DNA of 64,000 nt from CAVZZV01 sp963779845. GTDB taxonomy: Bacteria; Bacteroidota; Bacteroidia; Bacteroidales; GCA-2748055. The notes under the pieces are model-generated. The model searched no databases, was not told the DNA's origin, and was given only the letters and a program-made list of their open reading frames with translations. The DNA lies in NCBI GenBank assembly GCA_963779845.1, contig CAVZZV010000005.1, forward strand, positions 1,533,106 through 1,597,105, written 5' to 3'. Below, piece by piece: positions 1-8,734 of the stretch (its first letter is position 1; every line of letters starts with the position of its first letter). The position numbers were made by a program, and so were the translations under genes.

Positions 1-2
1 GC

Positions 3-665
3 TTTTCGGAAGAATATCTTGGAATAACTTCCGGCAGGCGACAAGAGCTTTTCACCTTTGGATGGTCGGGAGAATATGACATTCGCGATTCCTGGGTCTA
101 TCCCCTGAAAGGATATATGATTAATCTTCGCCTGTCCCGGATGGCAGGAAGATCTTCTTCATTTTCCAAAAACTATCTAAGTCTGCTTGCGAGTTATAAC
201 AAGCCTCTGGTTCCCAGGCTCTATGCCGGAACAGCATTCAAAATGAGACTTACCCGGAATGAAAAGATGCCGGTCTATTTTCGGAGTGCTCTCGGGTACA
301 ACAACTATTTAAGAGGATTCGAATATTATATTATTGACGGGAACTCCTATCTTATAAGCCTTAACCAGATCAAATACGCGATCATTCCCAACATTAATCA
401 TACCATCCGGTGGATCCCCTTCCACCAGTTTAATAAAATCCACTTCTCACTGTATGGTGGTGGCTTTTTTGATTTTGGTTTTGTGGATGGTCGTGCCTAC
501 AGACGGAGCGACAATAATCTAAATAATAAGCTATTATATAGTACCGGGCTGGGATTGGATTTTGTGAGTTACTACGATAAAGTACTGAGACTGGAATTTA
601 CGCTGAATAGTTTAAAAGAAACAGGGATTTTTCTTCACCTCGAGATGCCTTTTTCAAGATGGTAG
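3..665 (+). CDS. BamA/TamA-type outer-membrane beta-barrel protein, 3' fragment
   Basis: The reading frame is open to the left edge, so only the C-terminal 220 or so residues are present. The translation alternates hydrophobic and polar residues in a barrel-strand pattern, includes the LRGFEYYIIDG segment typical of Bacteroidota Omp85/surface-antigen barrels, a glycine-rich strand (YGGGFFDFGFVDG), and ends in a short strand with a terminal aromatic residue (FSRW), the usual insertion signal for outer-membrane barrels. In this phylum such barrels occur alone or fused behind a patatin-like phospholipase domain; the missing N-terminus would decide which. The first ATG in frame (base 117) is internal and is not the start. 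Confidence 0.72.
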   Translation, partial: FSEEYLGITSGRRQELFTFGWSGEYDIRDSWVYPLKGYMINLRLSRMAGRSSSFSKNYLSLLASYNKPLVPRLYAGTAFKMRLTRNEKMPVYFRSALGYNNYLRGFEYYIIDGNSYLISLNQIKYAIIPNINHTIRWIPFHQFNKIHFSLYGGGFFDFGFVDGRAYRRSDNNLNNKLLYSTGLGLDFVSYYDKVLRLEFTLNSLKETGIFLHLEMPFSRW

Positions 666-813
666 CCTGATCCCGGGATATCATTTTCAGTGCGTGGGTA
701 GAGATGTCAGTGTGGGATGATTTTGAAGAATTGGAGTATCGGGCGGATTTTGGGCAGGAGGAGGGCTATATTCTTCATTTTTTCCCATTAAGGATATCAG
801 TAAATCCTGACGA

Positions 814-1494
814 ATGAATTTTTTTTCCGACCTGTTGGCTTTCTTTTTTCCCAGGCAATGCGATGTTTGCGGACGTTTATTATCTGATGAAGAGAAAATT
901 ATGTGCCTTTTTTGTCTGCTCGGCCTCCCCAGAACAAAATTTCATGTAGCACTGGAAAATCCGGTATCCCAAATATTCTGGGGAAGGGTGGAAATCGCTC
1001 ATGCCACTGCCTGGTTTTACTTTACCAAGGGGGGGCTGTATCAGAAATTGATCCATAAACTGAAATACAAAGAGAGGAAAGATATCGGACAGGAACTGGG
1101 AAGCTTATGTGCAGAGGAATTAAAGAAAAGTGCCTTTGCCTGCTGCGATCTGATTCTTCCCGTTCCCCTTCATCCTTATCGGTTGAGAAAACGCGGGTAC
1201 AACCAGAGTGAATGTATAGCACAAGGATTGTCCAAGGTCTTTGGCATTCCTGTACTGACAGGAAATCTGACCCGGTCAGGAACCACGGAAAGCCAGACCC
1301 GGAAAAACCGTTTTGATCGGTTTTTGAATATGGAAGGAAAATTTCAGGTGAATGGTCCTGAAGAAATAATGGACAAAAAAGTCCTCCTTGTCGATGATGT
1401 AATCACAACCGGTGCCACCCTGGAAGCCTGTGCCATCGTCCTTCTGGAGGCAGGCTGTGAAGAGGTTAATATTTTGACTCTTGCGGTAGCCTGA
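814..1494 (+). CDS. ComF family phosphoribosyltransferase-like protein
   Basis: A 226-residue protein of the ComF/GntX family. An N-terminal zinc-ribbon-like part has CDVCGR and CLFC cysteine pairs (residues about 16-35). A type I phosphoribosyltransferase fold follows, with LPVPLHPYRLRKRGYNQS in the middle and the PRPP-binding loop VLLVDDVITTGAT near residue 192. In naturally competent bacteria ComF helps take up DNA; elsewhere the role is poorly defined. Length and motif order are normal for the family. It stands alone and converges on the ubiX-like gene 17 bases further on. The ATG at 814 is the first that keeps the whole zinc-binding region. Confidence 0.85.
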   Translation: MNFFSDLLAFFFPRQCDVCGRLLSDEEKIMCLFCLLGLPRTKFHVALENPVSQIFWGRVEIAHATAWFYFTKGGLYQKLIHKLKYKERKDIGQELGSLCAEELKKSAFACCDLILPVPLHPYRLRKRGYNQSECIAQGLSKVFGIPVLTGNLTRSGTTESQTRKNRFDRFLNMEGKFQVNGPEEIMDKKVLLVDDVITTGATLEACAIVLLEAGCEEVNILTLAVA

Positions 1495-1511
1495 ACAATG
1501 CCAATTGTTAT

Positions 1512-2114
1512 CTATGCATCCGGCAATTTATCCTTGCTGCTTCCTGAATCCTTTCCCCATTCAAAATGGTTTTTTTCAAACCCTGCATGGATTAATATCC
1601 GGTCCACCACCGTCATCGCCAGCTCTTCGATAGTAGCCGGATGACTATAAAAAGATGGAATTGCAGGGATTATCGTTGCCCCTGCCTCCGTGGCTGTTTT
1701 GAGATTATTGATATGGATGAGGCTGAAGGGAGTCTCCCGGGGAACCAGAATTAATGTACGTTTTTCCTTCAACATTACATCCGCTGCCCTGAGTAAAAGA
1801 TCATCGGAAGTCCCCGCAGCAATGCGTGCCAGGGTACCCATGGAACAGGGGCAAACGATCATACAATCGAAACCTGAAGAGCCGGAGGCTACCGGAGAGA
1901 AAAAATCCTGATTCTCATACAGCTGAAACAGCTCCGGAAAGGCGGTGTCTCGTCCGAGTTCATAATTCCAGACGCCCCGGGAATTTCCCGAAAAAAGAAT
2001 GGCTGCTTTGCCGATTTGATTTTTTAGTTTCTGCAATTCCCTTAGCAGGAGGTCCGCATAGAGGGATCCGCTTGCCCCTGTGACAGCCACAATAACATTC
2101 TTCATGATTTTCAT
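1512..2114 (-). CDS. ubiX: UbiX/Pad1-type flavin prenyltransferase
   Basis: A 200-residue member of the UbiX family, which joins a dimethylallyl group to FMN to make the prenylated flavin used by UbiD-type decarboxylases. Visible family motifs are the N-terminal GASGSLYA nucleotide-binding loop, CPCSMGTLARIAAG in the middle and LVPRETPFSLIHINN near residue 130. Its ATG overlaps the stop of the upstream outer-membrane protein gene as ATGA, which implies cotranscription; a second ATG three codons later is an alternative start. No UbiD partner is visible in this window. Confidence 0.88.
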   Translation of the reverse strand: MKIMKNVIVAVTGASGSLYADLLLRELQKLKNQIGKAAILFSGNSRGVWNYELGRDTAFPELFQLYENQDFFSPVASGSSGFDCMIVCPCSMGTLARIAAGTSDDLLLRAADVMLKEKRTLILVPRETPFSLIHINNLKTATEAGATIIPAIPSFYSHPATIEELAMTVVDRILIHAGFEKNHFEWGKDSGSSKDKLPDA

Positions 2115-2719
2115 TTAAAATGATAAAAGAGATTCAGGGATATAACATTGCTGTACTGTCCCCTGTTCAAAAGATAGGTTTGCCCGCTGGCATGATCCCG
2201 GATAGGGATAATCGAGTAACAGTACCGCGTGCCTGCAATGATATGGTTTGTCAGTTTGTAGTTTACTCCGGCGAGACCCCCTATTCCCATGGGATGAAAT
2301 TCCGGATAATCCTCCTGTCTCAGTACACCGTATTCATCTTCTTCACGATGAAAGAGGTATAGCTCCGGGCTGAGCCCGATTTCCAGGATTACCTTGTTAA
2401 GGGCTTCATATTGAAGAATCAGGGGAAGTTCGATATAATGCAGGGTAAGCTTATAAAGTGAGGGGTTCTGGATATTACCCTTGTTATAGGCACCCCGTTG
2501 AGTATAGCGCAATTCGGCTTTCCAGTTCAGCTGGTTTTGTAAATCCCGTGAGATATAGGCACCGGCAGTAATCCCGGGCTTATTGTAGCCTGAATAGGTA
2601 TCGCCATCGATCTGGCTTGCCGTGAAACCCGCGAAGAAACCCCCTTCAAAGAGTTGAGGAAAGCAGGGGGAGATAATGGATAAGGATAGTAAGATCGTTA
2701 AAAGGATTTTTATCTTCAT
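2111..2719 (-). CDS. Outer-membrane beta-barrel protein, PorT/porin-like
   Basis: A 202-residue protein with a clear signal peptide (MKIKILLTILLSLSIISPCF) followed by a short barrel: GGFFAGFTASQIDGDTYSGY, AGAYISRDL, WKAELRYTQRG, LHYIELPLILQY, IGLSPELYL, GGLAGVNYKL, and a last strand ending in a phenylalanine (LNLFYHFK). This is the pattern of the 8-stranded PorT-type barrels common in Bacteroidota. Substrate or partner is unknown. The stop overlaps the next gene's start, so the two form a small operon. Confidence 0.8.
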   Translation of the reverse strand: MKIKILLTILLSLSIISPCFPQLFEGGFFAGFTASQIDGDTYSGYNKPGITAGAYISRDLQNQLNWKAELRYTQRGAYNKGNIQNPSLYKLTLHYIELPLILQYEALNKVILEIGLSPELYLFHREEDEYGVLRQEDYPEFHPMGIGGLAGVNYKLTNHIIAGTRYCYSIIPIRDHASGQTYLLNRGQYSNVISLNLFYHFK

Positions 2720-2951
2720 TCTGGTTGAATTTATATCGATATTGCATAAAAATACGAAAGATTACGGAATGGGGATTAAATTCATCGTGAATGTTGAGTT
2801 TTTTTTGGGGTTGGAGAGGTTTTGCGAAACCTCTCTGCCGGCCAGCATTTGGAAAAAAACCCTGAAAAAAACCGGCGGCACAAAAAAACTGTAATTACAC
2901 AACTAGATTTCCCGAATATTTCCATTAAGGTTTACCATAAACCCTTCCACT

Positions 2952-3299
2952 ATGGAAACCCGAAACTATCAGGATTGGAACCGTCTTGTTTATTATGTTT
3001 CCGATGTTTATCGAGCTACAAAAAAGTTCAAGCCGGGTGAACAACTTTATCTAGGGGAGAAAATCCGGAAAACAGTGGTTTCGGTTTCCGTCGGATTGAA
3101 CGATATGCCCCGGATTTTGGAGCAATCAGATTTCGCGGGGATCTATCCTGTTATTTCGGCGATCTCAGTTTTGGAAACCTATCTACAATTGGCCAAAACC
3201 TATGGTTTTCTGAAAGATGTTTCGGTGTTGGGAGAAAATCTTGCAGAAATAAAGGAGATCCTTTACCGGCTTCTTGGGGAATCTGAGAAGAAGCAGTGA
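2952..3299 (+). CDS. Four-helix-bundle protein (23S rRNA intervening-sequence type)
   Basis: A 115-residue helical protein of the small family first seen inside 23S rRNA intervening sequences, here free-standing. The family pattern is visible: an N-terminal NYQDWNRLVYYVSDVYRATKKF-like helix, a central EKIRKTVVSVSVGLNDMP helix-turn, a third helix with ISVLETYLQLAKTYGFL and a last helix with ILYRLLGESEKK. The function is not known; the members pack as pentamers of helical bundles. It lies alone between an outer-membrane gene and dnaG on the same strand as dnaG. Confidence 0.75.
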   Translation: METRNYQDWNRLVYYVSDVYRATKKFKPGEQLYLGEKIRKTVVSVSVGLNDMPRILEQSDFAGIYPVISAISVLETYLQLAKTYGFLKDVSVLGENLAEIKEILYRLLGESEKKQ

Positions 3300-3377
3300 G
3301 CATTGAATTAAGTACTTTGGCATTCCATACTATCTTTCAGAAATTCACTTCCGATACCTGGTTAATTCGGTAAATAT

Positions 3378-3408
3378 TTTCAAATTACCTTATTATTCTC
3401 TAATTTAG
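3378..3408 (+). promoter_or_regulatory. Possible Bacteroidota-type promoter for dnaG
   Basis: TTTC at 3378-3381 and TAATTTAG at 3401-3408 are separated by 19 bases. Each is one mismatch from the Bacteroidota promoter consensus (TTTG, 19-21 bases, TAnnTTTG). The implied transcript would start about 60 bases before the dnaG ATG. Weak match; inference only. Confidence 0.28.
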
Positions 3409-3478
3409 GCCTCCATGCAATGGCCTCCCACGGTCACGTTATATTTCTATAACCCATTGATTCATTGTACCAAACCTC

Positions 3479-5437
3479 ATGATTGACCAGGAAACGATAA
3501 ACCGAATTTTTGAAACTGCCGATATAGTTGAGGTTATTTCCGAATTTGTACAACTCAAACGAACGGGAGCCAATTACAAAGGGCTTAGCCCCTTTGCCAA
3601 TGAAAAAACCCCCTCATTTATTGTCTCACCCTCAAAGGGGATTTTTAAGGATTTTAGCTCAGGAAAAGGTGGGAACGTGGTAGGTTTCCTCATGGAGCAT
3701 GAAAAGTTATCCTATCCCGAAGCGTTAAAGTTTCTGGCCAGAAAATATCAAATTGAATTTGAGGAAAGGGAAAAGACCGAGGATGACATTCATCAGGAGA
3801 ATGAACGCGAAAGTTTAATGGTCGTAACCTCCTTTGCCCAGAAATTCTTCTATCATAAAATCCATAACAATGTTGAAGGAAAGGCCGTGGGACTTAAATA
3901 CCTTCGGGAGCGGGGGCTTCGCGAAGATATCATTGAAAAGTTCCAGCTCGGGTACAGTCCCGAAGACCGGGAGGCCTTTTCTGCCGAGGCTATCGGGGCC
4001 GGGTATAAAACAGAATTTCTGGTTAAGTCCGGTCTGAGCATTGAACGAAACGGGAAATATTTAGATCGGTTTAGCGGCAGGGTAATCTTTCCCATTCATG
4101 CCCTTTCCGGTTCGGTCATAGGGTTTGGTGGCCGGACTCTTCGTTCCGAGAAGGAGGTCGCTAAATATCTCAACTCTCCTGAATCGGAGATATATCATAA
4201 AAGCCGGATACTCTATGGCCTCTTTTTCGCCCGAAAAGCCATTATCAGTCATGACCGCGCCTACCTGGTCGAAGGTTATACGGATGTTATTTCAATGCAC
4301 CAATCCGGCATTGAAAACGTAGTGGCCTCTTCCGGAACGGCCCTGACTGTAGAGCAGATTCGCCTTGTCAAGCGTTTTACCCCCAATCTAACCATTATTT
4401 ATGACGGGGATGAAGCAGGGATAAAAGCCTCTTTCCGGGGGATTGATCTTGTGCTTGAGGAGGGAATGAATGTCCGCGTGCTCCTGCTTCCTGATGGAGA
4501 GGATCCGGATTCCTTTTCGAAAAAGCATAATTCTACCTCTCTGCTTGAATTCATTAACGCCAATGAGCAGGACTTTATCAGGTTCAAGTCCGGTTTACTC
4601 CTGAAGGAAGCTTCAAAGGATCCCGTAAAAAAGGCAAATCTGATTACCGATATTGTAAAAAGCATATCGGTTATCCCCGACAACATTGCCCGATCCATAT
4701 ATTTGAAGGAATGCAGCATCATCCTCCAAATTGATGAGCGGGTGCTTTATACCGAAGTGAATAAAATCAGGGCAAGAATCCGGGAACAAAGATGGAAATC
4801 GGGGAAAACCCCACCCGGGGTTTCCCGGGAAATTCCTTCACAACCCCTTCTGCCCTCCTTTGTGGAGCAGGTATATTCGGAGGTTGAGGAACGGGAAATT
4901 ATCTATTTCCTCCTGAAGTACGGTACCTTCAACCTCCATTTGCAGGAGGAAGGAGGGGCAGAGATTTCCGTGGCTGAATTTATTATCCGCGAAATTCAAA
5001 ATGAAAATCTTGAATTTGAAAACCTGGTTTACAAGAAAATTTTTCAGGAGATTCTGAGTATGCTCGAGAACGGCAGGGAAATTTCGGAGAAACACTTCAT
5101 TTTTCACGAAGATGCCGGGATACAGTCTCTGGCGGTGGATGTCTTTACCCAGCGGTACGAGATCAGTCAGATTTGGAGAAAGAAAGATACTGCAGTCATA
5201 TTGCCGGGGGATGACCTCGGAACAGAAGTCCCAAAATCACTGCTCGCCTATAAAAATGCCATTGTCACCAGAGCTTTGCATGCGAATCAGCTTTTGTTAA
5301 ACGAAGCCAACGGAAAAGGGGACAGCCTGGTTATTACCGAACTTCAAAAAAAGAATATGAGCCTTAAAACACTGGAAATGGCTATTTTAAAAGCTTTGGG
5401 CGAGAGAGTGATAAATCCGAAACATCAAAAAGTTTAG
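3479..5437 (+). CDS. dnaG: DNA primase DnaG
   Basis: A 652-residue replicative primase that makes RNA primers for lagging-strand synthesis. The N-terminal module shows the family frame GLSPFANEKTPSFIVSPSKG, but the four zinc ligands of classical DnaG (Cys, His, Cys, Cys) are replaced by Ser37, Ala40, Asp58 and Ser61, so no zinc can be bound there. The central Toprim domain is intact, with the glutamate in YLVEGYTDVI (about residue 264) and the metal-binding YDGDEAG (about residue 305). The C-terminal third is the helicase-binding type and is less conserved. The loss of zinc ligands is, from memory, shared by many Flavobacteriia and Cytophagia primases. ATG at 3479 gives the normal N-terminus (MIDQETINRIFETADIVEVI). 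Confidence 0.95.
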   Translation: MIDQETINRIFETADIVEVISEFVQLKRTGANYKGLSPFANEKTPSFIVSPSKGIFKDFSSGKGGNVVGFLMEHEKLSYPEALKFLARKYQIEFEEREKTEDDIHQENERESLMVVTSFAQKFFYHKIHNNVEGKAVGLKYLRERGLREDIIEKFQLGYSPEDREAFSAEAIGAGYKTEFLVKSGLSIERNGKYLDRFSGRVIFPIHALSGSVIGFGGRTLRSEKEVAKYLNSPESEIYHKSRILYGLFFARKAIISHDRAYLVEGYTDVISMHQSGIENVVASSGTALTVEQIRLVKRFTPNLTIIYDGDEAGIKASFRGIDLVLEEGMNVRVLLLPDGEDPDSFSKKHNSTSLLEFINANEQDFIRFKSGLLLKEASKDPVKKANLITDIVKSISVIPDNIARSIYLKECSIILQIDERVLYTEVNKIRARIREQRWKSGKTPPGVSREIPSQPLLPSFVEQVYSEVEEREIIYFLLKYGTFNLHLQEEGGAEISVAEFIIREIQNENLEFENLVYKKIFQEILSMLENGREISEKHFIFHEDAGIQSLAVDVFTQRYEISQIWRKKDTAVILPGDDLGTEVPKSLLAYKNAIVTRALHANQLLLNEANGKGDSLVITELQKKNMSLKTLEMAILKALGERVINPKHQKV

Positions 5438-5574
5438 ATTCAGTCCAAATAACAAAGTCCAATTATTGTAAAGTGTTGATATATAGGATATGATTTTTTT
5501 CTTTTCGGTTCCATTCCTTTAAATATTGACAGAATAAAGGGAATAGATTAACTTTATAGGAAATCTACCGCAAA

Positions 5575-6267
5575 ATGAAGATAGATATTTCTAAATATCT
5601 TAAGGACAGGTATAAGGAAACCATTACGCGTATGCCCTTTCCCGGACCTGTTATTACCATTTCGCGGGAACTCGGCTGTCCTGCCAAGAGACTGGCTGAA
5701 AAGCTAAGCGAAAAATTGAATCTGAAATATCCCAATAAGGGAAAAGAGATTCCATGGAAATGGATCAGCAAAGAAATAATGGAAGAATCGGCCCGGGAGC
5801 TGGGGATGGATTTATCGGAAATACAATATGTATTTGAATACAAACAGTTTGGGGTTTTGGAAGACTTGTTACTCTCCCATTCCAGAAAATTTTATAAAAC
5901 GGACCGGCAAATCCGGAATACCATTGCCAAGGTGATAAAAAATTTTGCAGCGGATGGCAATGCCATCATCGTGGGAAGGGGCGGGGTATCATTGACGCGG
6001 GATATTCCAAAATCCCTTCATATCCATCTTGAGGCACCGATGGAATGGAGGGCTCTCCGGACCTCTGAAAAACACTCTTTGAGCCTGGAAGATGCCAAAA
6101 AATATTGTATGGATATTGATAAAAAGCGCCAGCAATTCCGGGATTATTATGAAGGGAAGGGAAATGATTATACCCGCTTTGATTTGAAATTCAACTGTAT
6201 GACTTTAACGGTGGAAGAGATGGCCGAGATCATAATATCCGCGCTATCCATCCGGCAAATCATATAG
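5575..6267 (+). CDS. Cytidylate kinase-like family protein
   Basis: A 230-residue protein of the cytidylate-kinase-like group. The N-terminal segment VITISRELGCPAKRLAEKL sits where true CMP kinases have a GxxGxGKG P-loop, a replacement that characterises this family. IIVGRGGVSLTRD and LHIHLEAPMEWRALR correspond to the core strand and the arginine-rich lid region. The substrate is unproven; members are often annotated as nucleoside or nucleotide kinases. It follows dnaG on the same strand after 137 bases with no strong terminator between them. Confidence 0.75.
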   Translation: MKIDISKYLKDRYKETITRMPFPGPVITISRELGCPAKRLAEKLSEKLNLKYPNKGKEIPWKWISKEIMEESARELGMDLSEIQYVFEYKQFGVLEDLLLSHSRKFYKTDRQIRNTIAKVIKNFAADGNAIIVGRGGVSLTRDIPKSLHIHLEAPMEWRALRTSEKHSLSLEDAKKYCMDIDKKRQQFRDYYEGKGNDYTRFDLKFNCMTLTVEEMAEIIISALSIRQII

Positions 6268-6420
6268 ACTATGTCAAGAATATTGAGTGGCTGGAGATGC
6301 CAGTTCCACGAAATTAATTTTTTTTTCAATGTTTTCGGCCATAAGAGACATAATCGGAAGCTATGGACAGGCATTGATACAATGAAGCTTTTTGGAAAAT
6401 AAATTAATACTTTTTAAGGA

Positions 6421-7299
6421 ATGAAGAGGACCCGGCTTTTCATAGGATTTTTATTTCTCACCATGATTTCCTGCAACCAAAGAAATCAGGAAGACAGTGC
6501 ACGTATTTACGATTTTACCGGCGATACGGTTGGGAGCGAGGAAAAAGCAAGACAGATTTTTTACAGTATGTACCTGCCTAATGAGATGTCACGCCTGTTT
6601 GAACGGGTCGGGGCTAACTTTGAACCCTCGATCCTTAATTCTCCTGAAAATTTCGCAAGGTATACCGATCCGGTGAACATTGCTTTAAATCTTGGGATTT
6701 ATGGGGTCGATCTGAATTATGTACGGATGTTTGACCAGGGAGCGGCTACCGCGAAATATTTTGGGATTATTCAAATTCTGGCTGATAAACTCGGTATTCC
6801 AAAAAGCACATTCGAAGATCTTCTTATGGATATGGATGAATATTTTCAAAATAAGGATTCATTGTCAAAAGTGGCCGGGGAGATATATACAATTGCAGAT
6901 GAATACCTGAAAGAGCATGGAAATGATGCCTATGCGGCCCTCATTGTTACCGGAGGTTGGATTGAGGCATTGTATATTGCCACCAAAATATTTGAAGAAA
7001 ATCCGGGAAACATGGAAATTATGGACAGGATTGCCGAACAGAAGTATTCCCTGAACTCCCTGATCTCTTTGCTCAGCAATTACCAGTCGGATATTAAAAT
7101 TGCGGAATATATTCTCATGCTCAAGCAAATCCGGAAGGCCTTTTCCTCCTTTGAAATAGTATACGATACCCAAAACCTGAGTATTGATACTACCCAAAAG
7201 CTTATTAACGCCGCCGAATACCATTCAGGGATTTCAGCCGGAGTGGTTTATGAAATTGCCCTTCAAATCTCAAATATACGAACCGAGATTACGAATTAG
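6421..7299 (+). CDS. Conserved helical lipoprotein of unknown function
   Basis: A 292-residue protein with a lipoprotein signal (MKRTRLFIGFLFLTMISC, cysteine 18 as the likely lipidated residue). The mature part is almost entirely predicted helix, with repeated amphipathic stretches such as ARQIFYSMYLPNEMSRLFERV and AKYFGIIQILADKLGIPKS. I do not recognise a named domain. It runs towards the prenyltransferase gene on the other strand and stops five bases before it. Confidence 0.65.
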   Translation: MKRTRLFIGFLFLTMISCNQRNQEDSARIYDFTGDTVGSEEKARQIFYSMYLPNEMSRLFERVGANFEPSILNSPENFARYTDPVNIALNLGIYGVDLNYVRMFDQGAATAKYFGIIQILADKLGIPKSTFEDLLMDMDEYFQNKDSLSKVAGEIYTIADEYLKEHGNDAYAALIVTGGWIEALYIATKIFEENPGNMEIMDRIAEQKYSLNSLISLLSNYQSDIKIAEYILMLKQIRKAFSSFEIVYDTQNLSIDTTQKLINAAEYHSGISAGVVYEIALQISNIRTEITN

Positions 7300-7304
7300 G
7301 GTTT

Positions 7305-8318
7305 CTAAAAAAGGCTGATCCCATTTCTAACCAGGATAACATCTATAATTAATCCCAACAGGAAAAGGTACCCAAAGCGTTTGTTATAAACAAAGGCATT
7401 TGCTGAAAGATATAAAGGCCAAACGTTGGGGGGGAGATCAACAGGAGCTTCCTTCGGCCGGGGTTGCATAAATTTCTTTGAGGTTGAAATCAATTTCGGG
7501 ATGGCAAAGAGTACGATGAGCATGGCAACTGACAGATACCCGGAAACTACCAGACCTATGGTCAACAAAAGTTGTAGAATCCACATACCTATAGTGGAGT
7601 ACCTGGCCGACCGTTCTCCAATGATGACAGGTAGTGTGTGTACACCTCTGATTTTATCCTCTTCCAGCTTATCTGTGTGTTTACCAAAGAGTACCGATGT
7701 TGGTCCAAGGGCGTAGATAAGGCTGAAGAGGGCGACATCCCAGCTCCAGACTGACCCATTGGTCACATAATAAGTGCCGCCAATCATCAAAGGTCCCCAA
7801 ACCAGAAGTACGGTGGGTTCCCCAAGACCAATATACTTCAGGGGGTAAGTATAGAAAAGCAGAAAGAACAATCCCGCTGAGGCAAGAAAGATCGTCAGTG
7901 GCCCCGAGTTGGCTATTAACAAGATGCCTGCAGCCATGGCGATAAGTAAAGTCACAATAATGAAGCGATAAAAGGCATTTTTTGTCATCAGACCATGCTC
8001 GAGCGGTTGAGGACCATACTGTGCCCGGTAATAGTTATCTTTATCGATACCTTTATTATGATCGACCAAATCATTAATAAGATTATTGGAGGCATGAGCA
8101 AAAATAAGCCCGAACATAGCCAGTAGAAAATTCACAAAAATAAAATTCCCATCCCGGTATGCAAGCATTCCGCCTACTGCTACCGATAAAGCCGTCATGA
8201 CAAATACCGCCGACCGTGTGGCAATGAGCCATTTTGAAATGAGATCGTAGCTTTTCCATTCCTCAGAATTTATCCTTGGGATGGTTTTTAATGCCCTCAA
8301 CCATGTATTTACATTTAC
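7305..8318 (-). CDS. UbiA family prenyltransferase (MenA-like)
   Basis: A polytopic membrane protein of about 338 residues, with the two aspartate-rich motifs of the UbiA family: NNLINDLVDHNKGIDKDN near residue 85 and GKHTDKLEEDKIRGVHTLP near residue 215. These bind the prenyl diphosphate through magnesium. The second motif followed by TLPVIIGE resembles MenA, the 1,4-dihydroxy-2-naphthoate prenyltransferase of menaquinone synthesis, but heme or other aromatic acceptors cannot be excluded. Eight or nine hydrophobic segments are visible. Its ATG ends at base 8321. The next gene upstream is divergent, with a 413-base gap. Confidence 0.75.
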   Translation of the reverse strand, partial: VNVNTWLRALKTIPRINSEEWKSYDLISKWLIATRSAVFVMTALSVAVGGMLAYRDGNFIFVNFLLAMFGLIFAHASNNLINDLVDHNKGIDKDNYYRAQYGPQPLEHGLMTKNAFYRFIIVTLLIAMAAGILLIANSGPLTIFLASAGLFFLLFYTYPLKYIGLGEPTVLLVWGPLMIGGTYYVTNGSVWSWDVALFSLIYALGPTSVLFGKHTDKLEEDKIRGVHTLPVIIGERSARYSTIGMWILQLLLTIGLVVSGYLSVAMLIVLFAIPKLISTSKKFMQPRPKEAPVDLPPNVWPLYLSANAFVYNKRFGYLFLLGLIIDVILVRNGISLF

Positions 8319-8321
8319 CAT

Positions 8322-8734
8322 ATTTTTTGATTTAAGTTGTTAGTATGTCCAAGGCTTTGCCCCTGGGTTTAAAAAGGCCGGGCATTCAGCCAACGATCTT
8401 CCGCGTCTGTTCCCCTGAACCGGAGAATTCATCCCGAACTTTGCCTGGCTATTAAATGTTAGTTACTAAAACTTTAAAATAGCCGGAATGTTCATTTGTT
8501 TTGATTTCTTCTTTCAGGCTTTTTGCCCGGCGCTGGTTGTTTACTCCATGGTGGAAAATAGGTTACAGAAAGGTTTTTTGTTGTTTCAGGGATCAGGATT
8601 GGAATCAGCTGCCTTGACTAATATAAATGTAAAGTTGAACTTTTTTGGGATGCTGTTTGATCAAATCAACCTGATTAATACCGGTTGTTTAGTAAATTGT
8701 ATTATTTTTGCGAATATTGATTAATCTCCTGACA
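8322..8734. other. 413-base divergent intergenic region ahead of the polysaccharide locus
   Basis: This gap separates the leftward prenyltransferase gene from the rightward export lipoprotein gene and must carry the promoters for both. I see no convincing ORF, hairpin terminator or RNA gene in it. The one candidate signal is described separately at 8685-8710. Confidence 0.5.
8685..8710 (+). promoter_or_regulatory. Possible promoter of the polysaccharide operon
   Basis: TATTTTTG at 8703-8710 fits the Bacteroidota minus-7 consensus TAnnTTTG exactly and lies 24 bases before the probable ATG. The upstream TTG at 8685-8687 is a poor, slightly too close minus-33 element. Confidence 0.25.

Noticed and set aside
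8488..8724. 78-codon plus-strand ORF ahead of the export lipoprotein gene
   Set aside because: Cysteine- and phenylalanine-rich translation without family resemblance, overlapping the probable promoter region.
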